Shown here piece by piece: positions 63,523 to 64,000 of a stretch of DNA of 64,000 nt. The stretch is from an uncultured Saprospiraceae bacterium (GTDB lineage Bacteria; Bacteroidota; Bacteroidia; Chitinophagales; Saprospiraceae). The DNA lies in NCBI GenBank assembly GCA_937950315.1, contig CALFDU010000007.1, positions 1 through 64,000 of the forward strand. Reading direction: 5' to 3'. Numbering within the stretch: the first letter of the stretch is position 1; the number at the start of each line of letters is the position of its first letter. Made by a program: the position numbers and the translations under genes. The notes under the pieces were generated by a model. It ran no database searches. It had not been told where the DNA came from and worked only from the letters and a program-made list of their open reading frames with translations.

Positions 63523-64000
63523 CTACTTTGGCATGTAGAAGTTAAAATAAGTTTTACCAGCTACATTTGCTTTCAACTCAATTTTAGAATTAGCCAACTC
63601 AGCAAGTTCTTCTGTTATTTTAAGGCCCATACCTGTCGAGTGAATTTTATTTATTTGTTCCTCTTGGTTATGAACATTTTTCACCGTTACAATTAAGTGT
63701 GTATTTATTGATTTACAAGAAATTTCTATAGGCTTATTCGTTGCTGAATATTTTACTGCATTCTGAATTGCATTTCGCAATACCGTTTGAAAAACAGCTT
63801 TATCAAAGTTTATTTCTGTTTCCTTTTGAACATAATTCACAATATCAACCCCAAGATCTTGAGCATCAGAAGCATACAGTTCGATGAGAAGAACTAGTTC
63901 TGAATGGATGTCAATTTTGGTTTTTAAAATTTGTAATTCATTTGTTTCCTTTGAGGCCCAAAACAAAATATTAGATAGGTTGTCATTCAAAGCGTTTAAT
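63523..64000 (-). CDS. sensor histidine kinase, partial (N-terminus off the right edge)
   Basis: The frame is open to the window's edge, so the TTG at 63990 need not be the start. About 159 C-terminal residues are visible: the end of the dimerisation helix (LNDNLSNILFWA), the N box LRNAIQNAVKYS and the glycine-rich lid/G box STGMGLKITEELAELA, ending NFYMPK. The phosphoacceptor His must lie beyond the edge. Convergent with the LytTR regulator, a possible cognate pair. Confidence 0.88.
   Translation of the reverse strand, partial: LNALNDNLSNILFWASKETNELQILKTKIDIHSELVLLIELYASDAQDLGVDIVNYVQKETEINFDKAVFQTVLRNAIQNAVKYSATNKPIEISCKSINTHLIVTVKNVHNQEEQINKIHSTGMGLKITEELAELANSKIELKANVAGKTYFNFYMPK

Noticed and set aside
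1-64000. tRNA, rRNA, insertion sequences, integrases or prophage
   Set aside because: No cloverleaf-like sequence, transposase or phage gene was recognised; intergenic spaces are short and most are explained by promoters or hairpins.

Overview
The window looks like a low-GC chromosome segment from a free-living member of the Bacteroidota, most likely the Saprospiria/Lewinella side. Several proteins end in type IX secretion (T9SS) sorting domains and there is a PorV/PorQ-type outer-membrane protein. TonB-dependent receptors, DUF5916, DUF2723, DUF4230 and a LytTR regulator are also present, and promoters match the Bacteroidota pattern TTG-N17-23-TAnnTTTG. I see no rRNA, tRNA, phage, insertion sequence or CRISPR array. 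Both edges cut genes: a Gfo/Idh/MocA oxidoreductase on the left and a histidine kinase on the right.

Layout. 1-3.4 kb: oxidoreductase, esterase, HupE-like permease, an unknown secreted protein and a possible 55-residue gene coupled to it. 3.5-10.3 kb: an ECF sigma/anti-sigma pair flanked by two cysteine-rich T9SS cargo proteins and a large exported TPR-CHAT protein. Two divergent, identically spaced promoter-like sites (GGTTACC-N18-TTAAYGG) link the sigma operon to the cargo-CHAT operon. This is the best candidate here for an undescribed system. 10.3-18.1 kb: outer-membrane proteins, a sugar isomerase-like protein and an overlapping DUF4230-DUF3108-flippase operon. 18.2-21.6 kb: ruvC, YitT, an HD protein, HIT, greA. 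21.7-30.7 kb: an outer-membrane triad (TonB receptor, large T9SS cargo, PorV-like). 30.8-37.9 kb: 2-hydroxyacid dehydrogenase, a short carB, a PAP2/haloperoxidase-like lipoprotein, a small cysteine-containing unknown, and xylA.

38.0-51.3 kb is one 4413-residue gene for a mosaic surface protein (CUB, PA14, MAM, VCBS modules and 24 copies of a ~76-residue Gly-rich unit). Its repeat array holds two in-frame three-unit tandem duplications (684 and 681 bp), and the protein ends without a visible T9SS sorting domain. 51.4-56.3 kb is a tightly coupled operon (flippase-like, rnhB, bile-acid/sodium symporter family, MMPL transporter) in which the MMPL gene appears to start at a non-AUG codon. 56.4-64 kb: flavin reductase, then a DUF2723-rpiB-M28 peptidase operon closed by a clear terminator, then a LytTR response regulator convergent with the partial histidine kinase.

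Functional calls rest on motifs and family knowledge read by eye; no database search was run. Where I moved a start inward from the longest open frame, the reason was a signal peptide, a family N-terminus or a promoter.
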